Assembly (NCBI GenBank): GCA_905250125.1
Contig: CAJNOL010000055.1
Location: forward strand, 248,001 to 312,000
Length of the DNA: 64,000 nt
Direction of reading: 5' to 3'
Source: Rotaria sordida
Taxonomy: Eukaryota > Rotifera > Eurotatoria > Philodinida > Philodinidae
In this document: piece after piece, positions 1 to 12,978 of the stretch
Layout: every line of letters starts with the position of its first letter
Numbering within the stretch: position 1 is the first letter of the stretch
Program-made: the position numbers and the translations under genes
The notes under the pieces: model-generated
What the model was told of the DNA's origin: nothing
The model's database searches: none
What the model saw: the letters and a program-made list of their open reading frames with translations, nothing else

Positions 1-3000
1 TTTCAACTAACTTTAGTTTCTAGGCACGTGTTTACATGTACGAAATGATATTTTTATTACATTTAAGTGTAAATAAAAAGAGTCTATTACTTAACTATTT
101 GTTGTTGTATGCTTAGGTGAAATCTTTGGTTTTTTAAACAAGAGGTATACATTAATGAATTTGTATCCCATACTTGCCTCTTTTTCATTCAGATTTTAAT
201 GATAGCATGAATATGTGTATGACATGCAATTAAATAATTCAAGCTATAAAAATACCGATGTTGAAAAGACAATTAAATATTTAAACTAAGGGAAAGTTTA
301 ATTTTGACTTCGGCTAACACTTATGCATAAGCTTGAAGTAAAAAAACTGAAGATCACAGTAGAAAATCAATCGATTCTATATTTGAGAGTATATTATTTT
401 AAAACATTATTTTTTTTAGTTTTAAGCGTGAATAAAGTACTGAATCATTTACCCATCTTGTTGCCTTTATATCGACATAATAAAACAATTTTAGTTCAGC
501 AGAACTATATAAATCGATTACTTGGTCTTGAGGAGCTTAGTTACGTTTGAAAAAAAATTTAGGAGAAAATAAAAGGCAAAATGAGCGATTTCTCCATTAT
601 GTGCATACAAATTCTTCACTATATCAGTTATTCATTTTTGTATTCCTCTAAGAATAAATGATATGAAAAATAAGTAGACTATTATTGTTTGTCTTGTAGT
701 CTTATTTGTTTTAATATTGTCGATTTATATAAGTACTAAAAATTGTAAAGCAAAATTGTACATACTTAAGCTATCGATCATAGTCAATACTGATTCACAT
801 GACTTTATTCTTTCTGTCTACTGTATATTTTATTCCTTTCCCAATTATTTGCCTTCTCTACTACTATATACATGAAAGTTTTTCTCATACACAACTATTC
901 TCATCTTTGACTAAATTTTCTCTTTTACCATTGTTCGTGATAATCAAGGATAGACGACAGGAGAAAAAAAGTGTCTGAGAATAACAGCTCAAGTATAATG
1001 CTGACAATTGGCAAAGTCAAGTTTTTGTATTCAGAATGGAACAGGACATCTTTTTTAATTTTGATAGGGTAAGCAGGTGGATGGTTTCACCTCTGATCAA
1101 AAGTCTTTTTTATTTCCTCTTTCGTGACACACGATCTAAAACTAATGTGAAAGTATCAGGACAGAAATTTGAACTCTCAACATACCGTTATAGATATAAC
1201 ATCTGTTTTTATCAAAGACCAAGAATATGATACATAAACAACATAATTCACGCCATACAGACATAACATTAATAGAAGTTATCTGATGAAATCATTTTTC
1301 TATTTAAAGCAAAGGCATCTATACCATGTTTTTGCACTTTATTCTTGCAATGGATTGTGATAACAGCTTTTTTTTCTATATTACATCCATTGGGTATCAA
1401 CTGAATATCTATTAGACAATGAGGTAGGTAAATAGATAGTAACGTAGTTAGTTAAGTATGCTCTTTAGATAGACACACTGTTAGATAGGTTTATAGCTAA
1501 GTTAATGGCTAAAGAGATGCATCTATCTATCTGTGTATGAATTATTGACATTATGTAGATGACTTACGCGGACAAAAAAATTCATGGAAATGCATAACAG
1601 AAAAGGCATGCAAATAGAGAGAAAACAGAGAAGCATGTAAACGCACCGGAAATCAGGACGTTTTCAGATGCTAATCGCGATTCCCGTTTGTGAGTCAGCA
1701 ACGTTGACAGTAAATAGATATCAAAATGACTAAGAATTTGTAGCGTATAAAATGTCAACAATTTTACCTTGTGTAAGAAGTGATTGTTTTCATATTGCAT
1801 TTTTTAAAATGTTTTTCGATGACAATCGAAAACCGCGATTAACACCCGACAACGATTGAAACTTCTATAGTATTTTCACGCGTTTTTCCATTTTTATTGT
1901 TTGCTTGGATACTAGAGTTTTAATTGGCTTTCATTTGCTAGGAGAAGTATGTTCCACCAATATTCATGTTAATAGACTCCGATGCGTAAATATCATTTAG
2001 TGCAACCGTTATATCTTTGCCATCATGTCTTTCACTGACGAGTAGCTCCGTCATCGAACTTGATCGTTCAAAATCTATTACTTATTAATAAACATTTCAT
2101 ATTGGCCCGATAAGAGTGTAATCAAAAATCACATGATTGCAGAAAGTGAGAAAGAGTTTTCGTAATTATCACCTTACAACACTGTATCTTATATTGCTCA
2201 AGAGAATTTTAATCATCTGGAAAAGAAAAATACTAAATGACTCAAAACTTTATCACATGATCTCAAAATAAACCCTTAGAGGTAGGTTCAACTCTTGATC
2301 TCGTAATAATTAACAAGTGTTATCATATCAATTAAAGTTCACTGTCCCTAATTTGATAAATAGAAATTGTCAATTATCATCAGAGTCAAGTTCTGAATTA
2401 TCGAACATCATTACACTAAATCCCTAAATTAATGAATGAGGAATACTTATGACAAGTCGTCAAATTTTGTCTTTTTTCAATTCGTTCCATACAACTATCA
2501 TTAGCTATATGAAAAAGTAAATTGTCACAGATTAAGAAGTAATAAACGTGATAATCGATCTGTCGTGAAGAACTGACTACAATCCCCATTGTCTTCGGAA
2601 TATTTTCGAAGTCTTTCTTGCTAACAAAATAATGAAAAATGAGCGGATATGAAATTTTATGAACTTCAAGAAATGTTTTTCCATCATGGCTGTTACACTC
2701 TTGTTGATATCCTTACTCCCACGTAAGATGAGTGCATCTCTTTTGATCTTAACAGTAGTTCTTCTCGAATGAATATATTTTACTATCGTGTCTGAGAATC
2801 ATCAACAGACTAATTTTCTGTAGAAACAATCAATATCTAGTTTTAATATAAACTGAGTGTTTTACACTAAGCTATATTTTACAAACGTTGAGAACAGATT
2901 TATTGCCATATAGAACACATAGACTATAAGTTCAATATTTAAATTGCAATAACATTCCACAGAATTCGTCTTTGTCTTTCAAACGAATAGTCACACTTAG

Positions 3001-4875
3001 AGTATAACAAGTGACTCTTACAAAAAAAAAATGACTTCACATCGGATGAAACTTCAGACACAATCAAGTACTATATAAAGAAATGTGCACAAAACATTGA
3101 TCATACAAGATCAAGAAAACATCAAGATGTCAATGTCGTAACAAGATTTATTGTAACACATCAGACTAAAAAATAATCACGCGAGTAAGAATACAGCTTC
3201 ATACGATATGATGTTAACTGACAACTAAGAAGAAGCGACCAGATAACCAGAAACAAAAAGTCAAGCTTAATGTTCATCACACACGAAAAAAGTTACGAGT
3301 CGCCACTAAGCTCAAACCAGACATGTACTCATTAAAATGTAAGCAATGATGGAATATTGTTTAAAGTATATGACTAGTTATCTAATTTATTGCTTAGTCT
3401 TGAAAGTGAGAAAAGAATTTTACTGATATTGAGCTCTGAATTGTCACGTGTTGAGAATACTAGGAATAATGTTTTTTTTATTTTTGAGATTGGAGATCTT
3501 CATCTTTGGACTAATTTCATGTACTAAGCACATATGTTCAGATTTTATCTAGGTGCAAAAACATCTAGTACATTTTTCTTCGCTCGATGGAATCCATAAG
3601 AAATTATTCTCTTTGCAAGTGTTTTTCAGTATTTTTTGTTCTTAAAAATACTACAAAAAATATTGAAACAGCATGTGAAGAAAACTGAAGTATTTTAGTT
3701 TTGTAGAACAAAATCTGGTTTAGTTTTTGAGATATCATTAAATAGAACTCGTTCGACAGCTATAGACAACAATAATGACATACTGAAAAGAGAAAACATG
3801 AGAAAAACATAATGAGTATTTTGAGATCTTCATTGAGGCATGCATCATATTCCTTCAAAGGTTGCTGAGAGAAGATAAAAAATTGTGAATTTTTAAATTT
3901 CTCTTCTAAACTCTTTTATGGTCAACGATTAAAAGGATATGGAAAAATTCTGTTATGATATGTTTTCTTGATTGAGTATAGACTAGTTCTTAATGATTGT
4001 GAATGACTTGTAGGTAATGTTTCAGTATATGTATATAGTAACAAAAATCCATAGATAAGCAGCTCAGTAATTAGGTACTATTCACTGTGATTTCGATCAA
4101 GTTAACCCTCTTTATCACACGATCGAAAATACTTCTCATGAGATCCAAATTATCCTCCATGTTTATTCTGAAAAGACCACATTTATGACTGATGGAGAAA
4201 ACCTGTACAAATACAACTGTTTCGAATTGATCAATAATATCTGTTTCATCAAAACTTCTGTTTAGATGACGGATTATGATTCAGATGCTTTGTAGAACAA
4301 ATATAACAATGATATACAAGATTATTTAGAAAAAAAATAATAATGAAAGTAAACGATAACAAAACTATCATTTATCACAGTCATAGATTTTTCATTTATA
4401 CTCTGAAACTTATGATTCTTTTTTACTATAAGATAAATAATCACCACCAACATACAAATGGTTTGTTATACTTTATGAAAATTATAAATAATTAGTAATA
4501 TGATTAAGGTGTATTACAACTTGACAAAAGGTTATCAGGAACAAAAGATTATTGTCTAAAAACAGATTTTCTTCTAGAGAAAAAGAAAAGTTTGTGTACG
4601 ACATTGCGGAGTAATAACTAAATGTATATGAGTATTTGAAGTTGCCGACAGTCACGAACATGATAGATAATCAACGTTTCTCATACATTTATTGAAGTGG
4701 ATTGATGTCGAACAAAATATATTCTGACAATAACCATACCATTATTTTCTCTGAACATATCTCATTATTATTTACAAAATGAACAACAATCATTTCTGTT
4801 TCTTTCAGATTATCTTCTTCAATTTTTCTAAAAATCATCTTACTATATGTATATAATACTTAAAAATATATTACA
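1..4875. other. Gene-free AT-rich region
   Basis: No exon with sustained coding character, no RNA gene and no clear transposon ends were found here. The short open frames are random AT-rich stretches. A small GATA/TAGATA-like simple-sequence patch lies around 1420–1530, and a short hairpin of AGTATTTTTTGTT type around 3630–3665. It may hold upstream regulatory DNA of the GPCR that starts at 4876, but nothing specific can be read. Confidence 0.5.
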
Positions 4876-6478
4876 ATGAGCTTGTTGTCAATGTTTATAC
4901 CTTCTTTATTATTAAGAGCAATTATTGAATGTTTATTTTGTATTATGACAATTTGTTTAAATATTCTTTTCATAGTTGCAATTATACGGTTACGAACTTT
5001 ACGCACACCACAAAATATTTTATTAGTCAAGTAAGTGAATATTATATACAGACATGTTTTGCAAATGTCAGTGTAACTTCTATCTTGTCCTGTAAACAGA
5101 AATGATCAGTCATTTATATTTTTAAAAAATTACAGAAAATATTTGTCATACATATTTGCTTGAACAGATATAACTAAACTAATACAAATTTTCCATTAAA
5201 ATCTATTTCTAACAACTATAACAATTAATAAATTCATTTTAATCGAAAATATGTATCTAGAATACTTATCTAGAGACGATGTATAGGTTGTTTGAACAAA
5301 AGGACGTGTTGTTTTTACCATACTAAAAACAAACACTACTGATGCAAATAATTAGTTTTCAACTATTGAAGAAGATAAAATGTTTTTGACCATATTTTCA
5401 ATTACTCTTGATTCATTAGTGTTCTATGAATAAAAGATAAAAGAAAAAATGTAATATTTTAAAATTCACATAGTTTTGTTAATATGATATCAAATACAAG
5501 TCTCAGTTAATATCTGAAAATATTATTTTCTAAAAAAGATCATTTTAAGATTAATAATATTGTATACTATGGTGATAGTAACTAAGTTAAAATCCTTCAT
5601 TTCATAATACATCGAATTAGAAGTCTTTATTTTAAATTTTAATTTAGTTCAGCATTAAATCTTATATGTTCATGTTTTACTTTTCTGACCTCAGTAACAA
5701 TTGCATTACAATATTCAATAACTCATTATATCAATATGGAATTATGTCGTATAATAGGCTATTTAATATATAGTTTTTGCCATGGGATTATGTATTCATA
5801 TTTACTTGTTAGTATAAATCGTTTTTTGCATGCATTTTATTGTTTAGAAAAATATTATTTATCAATAAAATTTCTAATATTTGAAATAATTTTACAATGG
5901 TTTTTATCATTTCTTATACCATTAATACCATTATTTTTAAATCAAATTGAATTTCAAATAAAACCACGTTTTTGTTCACCACGTAAACCGTTTTATATGA
6001 CATTAGAAATAATGACTGGATTTTTTTTACCAATTATATTTATGACAGTATTTAATTTGATAATTTATTTTCATATAAATAAATTACATACAGATATTCA
6101 TTTATCATTTCAACAAAAACAAAAATATAAATTAAATAAATTCTATCAAATATCTCATCGTTTATATAATCGACAAAATAATAAAAATGTTAAATTATTA
6201 CATCAATTTGCAGCATTTTCATGTGTATTTGTTATTGGTTAGGGTTTTTTTGCATGTATTTCTATATTTGATCTTAATGATATTGTTCCCGAAAGTATTT
6301 ATTTAATTACTTTATCATTTCCAGCTATATCATTATTTATTATTACTTTAATGATTATTAATTGGAATAAACCAATTAAACAATCAATATTTACTTTATT
6401 TAATAGTACATCAAGAAAACATTCAACATCTGCAACTACTGTACAATTTTCAGCTCCTCTTGGTTTCAATTGTAACTA
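4876..6478 (+). pseudogene. Rhodopsin-like GPCR interrupted by an in-frame TAG in TM6
   Basis: Two exons, 4876–5030 and 5648–6478, joined by a GT–AG intron (donor GTAAGT) that keeps the frame. The first exon encodes TM1 and the NILLV segment typical of loop 1/TM2. The second encodes TM2–TM5, with a DRY-like position reading SINRF at the end of TM3 and a Cys-containing TM3 start. At 6240–6242 a TAG stops the frame in TM6. The same frame then stays open for 78 more codons, giving the rest of TM6, a short loop, TM7 with NWNKP, and a basic tail ending at TAA. One TGG-to-TAG change at the conserved TM6 Trp would explain this. An alternative 87-bp in-frame intron (6238–6324) would remove half of TM6 and TM7, so I favour a nonsense mutation or a sequencing error. 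The ligand is unknown; the family resembles peptide-type orphan receptors. Confidence 0.72.
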
Positions 6479-6524
6479 AATAAATGTATCTACTTTTATT
6501 TACTTTGTATATAGTAATTATAGA

Positions 6525-7176
6525 CAGTGGATACCACAATTATTCAACAAAGTTTATTTTCAATTATTTTCCACTGCTGTAAGTATTAGAAAGAATTTAA
6601 ATAGCGATTCGAAAGGAGAAAATTGTTTTCAAAAGGAATATAAGGAAACCAGAATTATTTTTAGGTTCTCCAAGACAGTGACTCCAGAAACCCAAAAGGC
6701 TAGTTTTTCAGCATCTAGAATAGGAAAATATAATTTTGTTGACTACAAAGAATGACAGAGGAAATAATTCTCTACCAAATGAGATGTCTTCGAGTTCGCT
6801 GTGACGTTTATTTTCCAATTTCTGATAGGAAAATTGTTTTTTTTTTTTTATCTTTAATCACATTGCTGTATCTCAGCTAAAAAAAAGGTTACAAAGAATT
6901 CGCGGCGATATCTTATTCTTTTTAGAGGTTGATTTACTCTATCACTCTATGTAGTCTAAACAAAATTATATTTACGCGATCTAGGTGTTAAAAAAACTAG
7001 CCTTTTGATTTTCTGGAGTCTCTATCTTTGCGAATCTGATGATAAGTTTTATTTCCTTACATTCTTGTTGGAAACCATTTTACATATTCGAATCACTATT
7101 TGGATCCTTTCTAGCGTTTATGGCAGTGGAAAAAAAAAGAAAAATAAACCTTGCTGAATAATTTTGGTACTCACTG
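6525..7176. mobile_element. Foldback MITE with CAGTG termini (Tc1/mariner-like)
   Basis: About 280 bp at the left (from CAGTGGATACCACAATTATT) is the reverse complement of the right end (read inward CAGTGAGTACCAAAATTATT), with roughly 75–80% identity by eye. The right terminus is followed by TA. The centre has no coding frame. The TA-CAGTG ends and lack of coding suggest a non-autonomous Tc1/mariner-type element. It sits about 45 bp after the GPCR stop codon. Confidence 0.75.
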
Positions 7177-8594
7177 TATATTCGCTTATCGTATGTTATA
7201 TTCTTAAAATAAATCCTTGATAACATGACAAATAATATAAAGCAGTACTGCTATTTCTTTGGAAGGATATTTAAAGCTTCATTTTATTCTTTTTTCTTAT
7301 GTGGAGCATATGATAAGATTAAAATTAAAAATAAATTTTATTGCAGCTAAAATTTAACAATTACTTAGTATTTATAACCACAGTGATGTTTCGACGGTTT
7401 TTTTTTGTATTTTCAAATTTCATTTAAAACAAAATTTTACTGAGATAGAATATCTTTTCTATTTTAATCTTCATATCATGTTACTCTATAGTACCTAATA
7501 CGTTTTTATCCATTAGTACTTTATTCTGTTATATCTAAAGATAAATTAATTGTTAAATTCTAGCTACAATAAAATTTATTGTTTTATATTATTAGAGGAT
7601 TACGCATTAATGATTTTATTCTTAACCTAATATAAAAATCTTTGATGAATAGTTTTAATTTTTGAAATATCAATATAAACTATTTATTTGTCTTATATAT
7701 CTTTTGAAAAAATATTTGTGATGGATGATGATACAAATATGATGTCAAATTGTATAAGAAAATCAAATCTAAATTAGTCATTTTAATAGAATTGTAAACT
7801 AGATTGATTTGACGAATTTTATAAATAAAATGAAAAAAAAAACAACACTATACGAATTATTCAAAGATAATATATTATTCTTATTAAAGCAATGCTTCAT
7901 TGAATGATTGGTGAAATTACAATAGTTAATAAATGTAAATAATTTGCTTTTTTTTTTAAAGAGTACATCTTTTCTGTATATATTTTTTGTCTCGGAAACA
8001 TGGTGACATTGAATGATTAATGAAGTTTTCTGAAAAATGTGTCTTTTCTTAAAGTATTTATTCATACAAGCAGGGGGTTGATGTGAACGATTTCTAAAAA
8101 TAAGAGTGCATTGCACCACATGTGTCTCTTGTAGTTATTATATTAGAGCATAATGTATAATTGTAAACACTAATAAAATCGAAAAATAAATTTGTTATCT
8201 AAACAATATAATCGATGGTATATGATGCATAACCGTTCTTGATAAATTTTGGATCGGATTTTTGGATAAGACACCAATTAACTTTATTTCTGTTGTTTTT
8301 GCTATTCATATTAAAATTAGAAAAACGGAAGCGAAACAGACGACAAACCTTATCAACTTAAATTGAAGAAAATAGTCTCAAAAATAGCTTCGAAATAAAG
8401 AATTCACTCGATACCTATTTCTAATTAATAGTAAATGAAATAGAGCAATCAGAAAAACTCAGAAAAAACATAAAAATTTTTTTTTTATCGTGTTTAATGT
8501 GATTTTATTTTGTGAACTTTTCTCTAAATCAATTAGTTCATCTAATTTGTGAAGTTTTATTCCTATTATAAATCCTTTTCTAATGAAAAAAGTC
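7177..8594. other. Intergenic, no gene seen
   Basis: AT-rich sequence without coding exons. The 106-codon minus-strand frame at 7799–8119 has the Ile/Lys/Asn/Phe-rich composition of random AT-rich DNA and no splice or start context. Confidence 0.5.
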
Positions 8595-9205
8595 CTCCCA
8601 ATATTCAATCATTTTTGCGTCGAGACTATGTGCACTATATAGATCCGTATGAGCTATAAAGACTCTGGAAAGAGTTCGTCTACTTAGTTTATTGCTGTGG
8701 AGATATTTCACTTTTATCGTGCTTTTTAAATAAATACTGTGGTAACAAAAAAACTGATTTTCGAATTTTGACTTCAAACTATGCATAGAGACAGACCTCA
8801 ACGAGATTAGTTTATTGTGAAAGTTTCAGATCTTTTGATTTGCTTCTATCCTAAAATAAGAACATGAAATCTGCTAGTTTATATGAGTGATGTAAAAGAC
8901 ACGCTATTCACATAGTTGTATCTTATGATAGGAGTAGTGACAAAATCTAGAACATTCATAAAAACGTGTTCTCATTAAGACATGTCTCTATGTGCAGTTT
9001 CAAGTCAAAAATCGAAAATTGGCTCTGGTGGTGTTTCTGAGTAGAACCATGGCATATATTTAAAAATGCCGTAAAAATACAATATCTCCGTAGCAATACA
9101 CTAAGGACATGAACTCTGTTCAGGGCATTCATAGCTCAGATGAATCTATATGATGCACATAGTCTCGATTCAAAAGTGATTGAACAGTTCGAGGACCTTT
9201 CCCGT
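8595..9205. mobile_element. Foldback element, family B, copy 1
   Basis: An arm of about 200 bp (around 8600–8800, containing GAGACTATGTGCACTATATAG and TTTATTGCTGTGGAGATAT) recurs inverted at about 8990–9200. The spacer is roughly 190 bp and non-coding. The same family occurs again at about 18745–19245. No transposase is visible. Confidence 0.72.
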
Positions 9206-10718
9206 CAGAAAATTATTATTAAAATTAATTCATGCATTTCAAACGCAATTGAATTCTCATGTCAACTGTGACATGTACACGAGAATGTTCATTGTACAAG
9301 ACTACTTATAAACTAACTTTCAATGTTGTTAAAGTGTCAACACATGTAGATACAAGCAGTTCATAGTAAATAAAATATTATTAAATTAAATTGATTTTTA
9401 TTAATATCCAATATATGTGTCATTTATAAATGATCATTTTGTAAAGTTAATTTAAAGAGCAAATCATTTTCTTGTCTAATCTTATGGATTGGAAAAAGTC
9501 ATGCAAATTGCTGCAAGTTATTTAGTTAATGCCGACCAATAATGATGGACTGGTCGATGATCATCAACATGAGTATGGTCCTTCTTTCAATGAATCAATG
9601 TAGACAATATGAATGTGCGTGTATATTTATATATATATATATATATATATATGTCTGTTAATTTGAGTTTAGGGTATTGATCGTTTGCATCCGTTTTTTC
9701 TTTTTCTGTCTCTCTCGCTTTCTCTCTTTCTGACATTCTACTTGCTCATATAGAACACGCACACGATTATGAGCAAGTGTTATAAACAAAAACTGTTGTT
9801 GTTCACTGTAGGAAATAGATCGATCGATGATTGATTATTCATTTGTGGTTCTTTTTCTCTGTATATAGAATATATAAACTTTGAGATTAATGACTTTCAT
9901 CTTTCTACCAACAAATAATAAAACAGTAGTTAACAGTAGGCAAGGTAATTTGACTCGTGTACATCAACGATTAAAGAGAAATGATAATGATCCTCATCAT
10001 CACAGAGAAACAATAATAAGCATATGATGCAGAAAAATGAGAAAGAGAGAGAGATGACACCATTCAATAATAAAAAAAAAAAAGAAAAAGACAGTTATAG
10101 AATTTATATGCATCTGCAGATGCTTGACATTACATGAAAATGATTGTTTGTCAAGAGACTCTCTTGATTGGAATCGATCAGTGTCGTCTTTGTCTTAGTC
10201 TAGAAGAAAAATAATTGTGCTCAGTGAAATTATCTCCTCATGTCGTGTCATGTCTCTGCTATCTTTTTCTCTCCAATATTGTTAATCGTCTATTTTGTGT
10301 CTATTCAACAACAACGAAGAAGATTGCACTTGATTGTTCTGTTTTCTGTGCTCATTTCCTGAATGGCTACAGACGATCGACGAACACGCCAAATGCATAC
10401 TAAAACTCTATATCATGCTGAGATGATGATCATCTCTCTCATTATATTAAGCGAAAGAAAAAAAAGAAGAAAAAAAAAACCAAGAAAAGATGATGAACCA
10501 ATAGAAAATATTCGCATCTCTTTTTATCGCATACAAGTCTGATTGGTCATTGAATAATAGGAAAAAAAAAGAATAGCAAAAAAAAAAAAGATGAAGACAA
10601 TCAATGAAATGACCACTTTTCTTTTATCGAACTCAATTCGAGAAGTATTTATTATTTTTCTAGACGTGAAAACTAACAAGTGTTTTCATAGATAAGAAAA
10701 ACAAAAGGAGAAAAAAAA
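9206..10718. promoter_or_regulatory. Upstream region of the NK3 homeobox gene
   Basis: Non-coding 1.5 kb with a (TA)n tract at about 9628–9652, CT/GA-rich low-complexity runs (about 9700–9730, 10035–10090) and poly-A stretches directly before the homeobox start codon. It is probably the promoter and 5' UTR of the homeobox gene, from position only. No specific factor site is claimed. Confidence 0.35.
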
Positions 10719-11881
10719 ATGATCGGTGGAAAACCATTTGATGTCGAATCACTTTTACGTGATTGTGTTGTTAAGAAAAAAAGACCAATACATGATGTTG
10801 TTCAAATTTATGATCAACAACAACAGCAACAACACCAGGCAACTGATTTATCAATTGGTAAAGAAAAAATACAATCTGGTTTGTCTAAAATATTGAAATA
10901 AAAATTTATTTTATTAAATTTTTATATTTCAATTTATAGATGAAAATGGAGATTGTTCAAATAGCTCAACAACTAGTAGTAGTATTAGTACAATGAGAGG
11001 TAGTATTGATGCATATCGACAACATCTATTCAATAGTGCAAGTACTGAAGCAGCTAAATCATTTTTATTAAGTATGCGAAATTTTACATCATCATCAACA
11101 ACAACAACAATAATAGGAGGTGGAAATCATAGTAATGTTCAGATAAAAAAAACTAAACGACGTTCACGTGCTGCTTTTTCTCATGCACAAGTTATTGAAC
11201 TTGAACGACGATTTGCACAACAAAAATATTTATCAAGTACAGAAAGAGCAGAATTGGCTAGTCTACTAAGTGTAAGTTTTTATTTTTAAATTAAAAAAAA
11301 TCTCAACATATATTTCGATTAATTATTAAAAGATTTATTTTATCATTGGCATGTTCATTTAGTATTAAGTATTCATGAACAAGAAATAATAAATTGTAAT
11401 TCTTATTTAAGTCCATTGATTAATCTGAGGATTTTATTTTTATAGTAATTTATGTTAACAATATGAGAAAAATGCAATATTAACTAATACTACATTTTCT
11501 TTTTTTTTTTGTTTTATGTTTAGCTTCAAGAACAACAAGTTAAGATATGGTAAGAGAATATATATTTTATCTCAATTAAGATTATGTAATAAAAAAAGAA
11601 ACTTTTTGTATTAGATAAATATATATATATATATTTATGTTTTGTAAAAGTACAGTGTTAGAGATTATTTTTTTAACTTTCTTAGGTTTCAAAATCGACG
11701 CTATAAAGCAAAACGAAAACAACTTCTTAGTCAAGTAAATACGACAACAAACACGCGTCATGCACCTGTTACTGTACTCGTCTATGAAAATCATGCATTT
11801 TCAGGTAATTCATCATCATCTTCATCATCTCGTTTAACTCATCATAAACCACCATTGATGATTCCATCAATCAATCTTTAA
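10719..11881 (+). CDS. Nkx3: NK3/bagpipe-type homeobox transcription factor
   Basis: Four exons (10719–10857, 10940–11271, 11524–11549, 11686–11881) with consistent phases encode about 230 residues. The homeodomain spans residues ~119–178: it begins with a basic [20 protein letters not shown] block, continues through [15 protein letters not shown], and ends in helix 3 [27 protein letters not shown] with an ERRFxxQxYLS helix 1 is characteristic of the NK3 (vertebrate Nkx3, fly bagpipe) class. Near the N-terminus, PFDVESLL fits an eh1/TN-type Groucho-binding motif. A short Gln run follows. Two introns cut the homeodomain, one between helices 2 and 3 and one splitting the Trp codon of WFQNR. NK3 factors specify visceral mesoderm or muscle in other animals; the role here is inferred from the family. 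A polyadenylation signal lies at 11930–11935. Confidence 0.93.
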
Positions 11882-11929
11882 ATATAAGATACAGAAGAAG
11901 ACGAAGAAGAAGAAGACTAAAAAAAACCA

Positions 11930-11935
11930 AATAAA
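11930..11935 (+). terminator. AATAAA polyadenylation signal of the homeobox gene
   Basis: A canonical AATAAA 49 bp after the stop codon, in a short convergent gap before the 3' end of the minus-strand membrane protein gene. Confidence 0.6.
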
Positions 11936-12021
11936 AATTATTCATATTTATCTATGTACATCGTTGTTTTGTTTGTCAATTTTTGTGTTGTTTCTTTTTT
12001 TTTCATGTGTGTAAATGTATA

Positions 12022-12978
12022 TCAGTCAATATCATTGAGCAAACGTGAATCATCACTAAGATCATCATTTTTTAAACGTAAATATTCTGTATGAATCATT
12101 CCATTCGTATTATCAATATTTCTTTCATATTTTAAATTCAAATGATAGATAACAATTAAATATTTCAGTACAAATTCAATAACTAATATTCCACTGTAGA
12201 AAGTAGCTGAAAATTGTCCAGGTAAAAATAACATATGAAGAATTGATGTACCAGTAAAATAAAACAAGCGTAAAATAATACCATTCAATTGACAAAATTT
12301 TTCATTAATAAATACAGTTATTGATGATAGAGGATTAGTATCATCGAGAATAATTGGTTCACGTATTAATTGAATAGTAAATATTAAATCAAATAAATGA
12401 AGAATAAAAATAAATAATTGAGGATATATATAACCTTGACAAAAAACTGGTGGATTCCATTCATTATTTGGTAAATAATCATTATTATTCCATAACCATT
12501 TAATTGAAATAAATAATTGAATACAAAGTAAAATAATAAAACTAAATATAATAATAGATTTTAATTTATTAGAATTAACTTGATGATAATATTGATTTGT
12601 ATATTCATAGAAATCAGGTAATAAATGACTTATAATAATAATCATAAGTAAAAAATGAAGAAATATTTGATGAATAGAACACCATATTCGATGTGTTACA
12701 CCATTAATAACAAGTAAATCATCAAGAACAAGACCAATAATACCAATTGATACGGTTAAACGAGATAATTGTGAATATGGACGAATTGATATTCGAACAT
12801 AACTATGTTTACGACCAATAAATCCAAGAATAGAAATAAATAGAATAAGAATTGTTATATGAAGAAGATATCGAGTTAAACGAATACTTGAAGAAAAATT
12901 TAGTTGAATAAATTGATTGATTGTATTGTTTATGAGATTCGTTGTAGTGATGAATTTAACGGTTGTATTATGAGACAT
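12022..12978 (-). CDS. Seven-span membrane protein, possibly a class C-like GPCR
   Basis: A single-exon frame of 318 residues. Seven hydrophobic segments can be placed at about residues 36–56, 72–92, 103–122, 143–162, 185–206, 236–256 and 262–284, with a hydrophilic acidic tail. The N-terminal 35 residues contain several N-x-S/T sites, suggesting an outside N-terminus. The segment VRISIRPYSQLSRL before TM2 and Cys-Ser-Ile-His at the start of TM3 loosely resemble GABA-B-type class C receptors, but there is no large ligand-binding ectodomain. The class assignment is tentative; an unclassified 7TM protein is the safe reading. It converges with the homeobox gene, with 140 bp between stop codons. 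Confidence 0.7.
   Translation of the reverse strand: MSHNTTVKFITTTNLINNTINQFIQLNFSSSIRLTRYLLHITILILFISILGFIGRKHSYVRISIRPYSQLSRLTVSIGIIGLVLDDLLVINGVTHRIWCSIHQIFLHFLLMIIIISHLLPDFYEYTNQYYHQVNSNKLKSIIIFSFIILLCIQLFISIKWLWNNNDYLPNNEWNPPVFCQGYIYPQLFIFILHLFDLIFTIQLIREPIILDDTNPLSSITVFINEKFCQLNGIILRLFYFTGTSILHMLFLPGQFSATFYSGILVIEFVLKYLIVIYHLNLKYERNIDNTNGMIHTEYLRLKNDDLSDDSRLLNDID

Noticed and set aside
6238..6324. 87-bp in-frame GT–AG intron removing the GPCR stop
   Set aside because: It would delete half of TM6, the loop and the start of TM7, while unspliced sequence gives a clean TM6–loop–TM7 apart from the TAG.
10860..10901. Homeobox exon 1 continuing to a stop at 10901 as a separate 60-residue protein
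   Set aside because: A GTAAAG donor at 10858 joins in phase to the next exon and restores a full NK3 protein.
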